The notes below the pieces were generated by a model that saw only the letters and a program-made list of their open reading frames with translations, was not told the origin of the DNA and searched no databases. The translations under genes were made by a program, and so were the position numbers. Positions 63,914-64,000 of a DNA stretch of 64,000 nucleotides are shown here, piece by piece (within the stretch, counting starts at the first letter, position 1; every line of letters starts with the position of its first letter). Location: positions 113,933 to 177,932 of the forward strand of contig JAGCWA010000016.1 of the NCBI GenBank assembly GCA_017962085.1, given 5' to 3'. The stretch is from Paludibacteraceae bacterium. Its GTDB lineage: Bacteria; Bacteroidota; Bacteroidia; Bacteroidales; Paludibacteraceae.

Positions 63914-64000
<87 letters not shown>

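Overview
The window is a chromosomal segment from a member of the Bacteroidota, most likely order Bacteroidales. The evidence is consistent throughout. Many genes are preceded by the phylum-specific promoter element TAnnTTTG, often with a TTG/TTTG box about 20 bp upstream. Shine-Dalgarno sites are nearly absent. Secreted proteins carry type IX secretion (T9SS) C-terminal sorting modules, and a PorP/SprF protein is present. Several families are typical of the group: DUF4403, NVEALA-like, RhuM, CotH/lamin-tail, Minpp-like phosphatase. A GH9 cellulase suggests a fibre-degrading gut, rumen or digester organism. Genus cannot be fixed by eye.

Layout. 1-8.6 kb: 3'-truncated recQ, a methyltransferase, a DUF4403 protein, recJ with a small membrane-protein partner, and a CLC channel with CBS domains. 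8.8-15.6 kb: a three-gene envelope operon (outer-membrane barrel, OmpA-like, PorP/SprF), proS, two tandem copies of a repeat element, a PstS-like binding protein with a T9SS tail, and a lipoprotein. 15.7-19.5 kb is an AT-rich accessory stretch: two broken rhuM genes, an unknown secreted protein, a DUF2971 protein and a probable structured RNA. 19.8-29.6 kb, all on the minus strand: GH9 cellulase, lysC, lysA, a GT2 glycosyltransferase and mazG; then aguA, aguB and a Minpp-like phosphatase. 29.8-37.1 kb: a large CotH/lamin-tail T9SS cargo protein, serS, an FKBP-like lipoprotein, an O-methyltransferase and bifunctional hisB.

37.5-50.9 kb: a DUF2339 membrane protein, a lipoprotein overlapping topB, a secreted protein next to a decayed tandem duplicate of itself and of the topB 3' end, an outer-membrane barrel, an LTA-synthase-like sulfatase with miaB, lptB, and an M28/glutaminyl cyclase-like lipoprotein. 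51.0-58.4 kb: tRNA-Glu(CTC), a large lipoprotein, and the translation cluster thrS - (leucine-rich-repeat gene) - infC - rpmI - rplT. infC appears to start at AUU behind a perfect Shine-Dalgarno. 58.6-63.6 kb is a second accessory island of NVEALA-like, SMI1/KNR4-like and unrecognised proteins. The window ends in the 3' part of a 5S rRNA gene on the minus strand, so an rRNA operon lies to the right.

Themes: T9SS cargo (GH9, CotH, PstS-like, the 42.9 kb protein) and envelope biogenesis run through the segment. Several signal peptides would leave N-terminal glutamine, matching the glutaminyl cyclase-like gene. The items most worth a second look are the roughly 200-nt rod-shaped RNA at 19.2-19.4 kb, the decayed topB/secreted-protein duplication, the palindromes inside the rhuM remnants, the infC start, the heptamer tracts that begin at stop codons, and the unrecognised gene pair at 59.2-61.2 kb.
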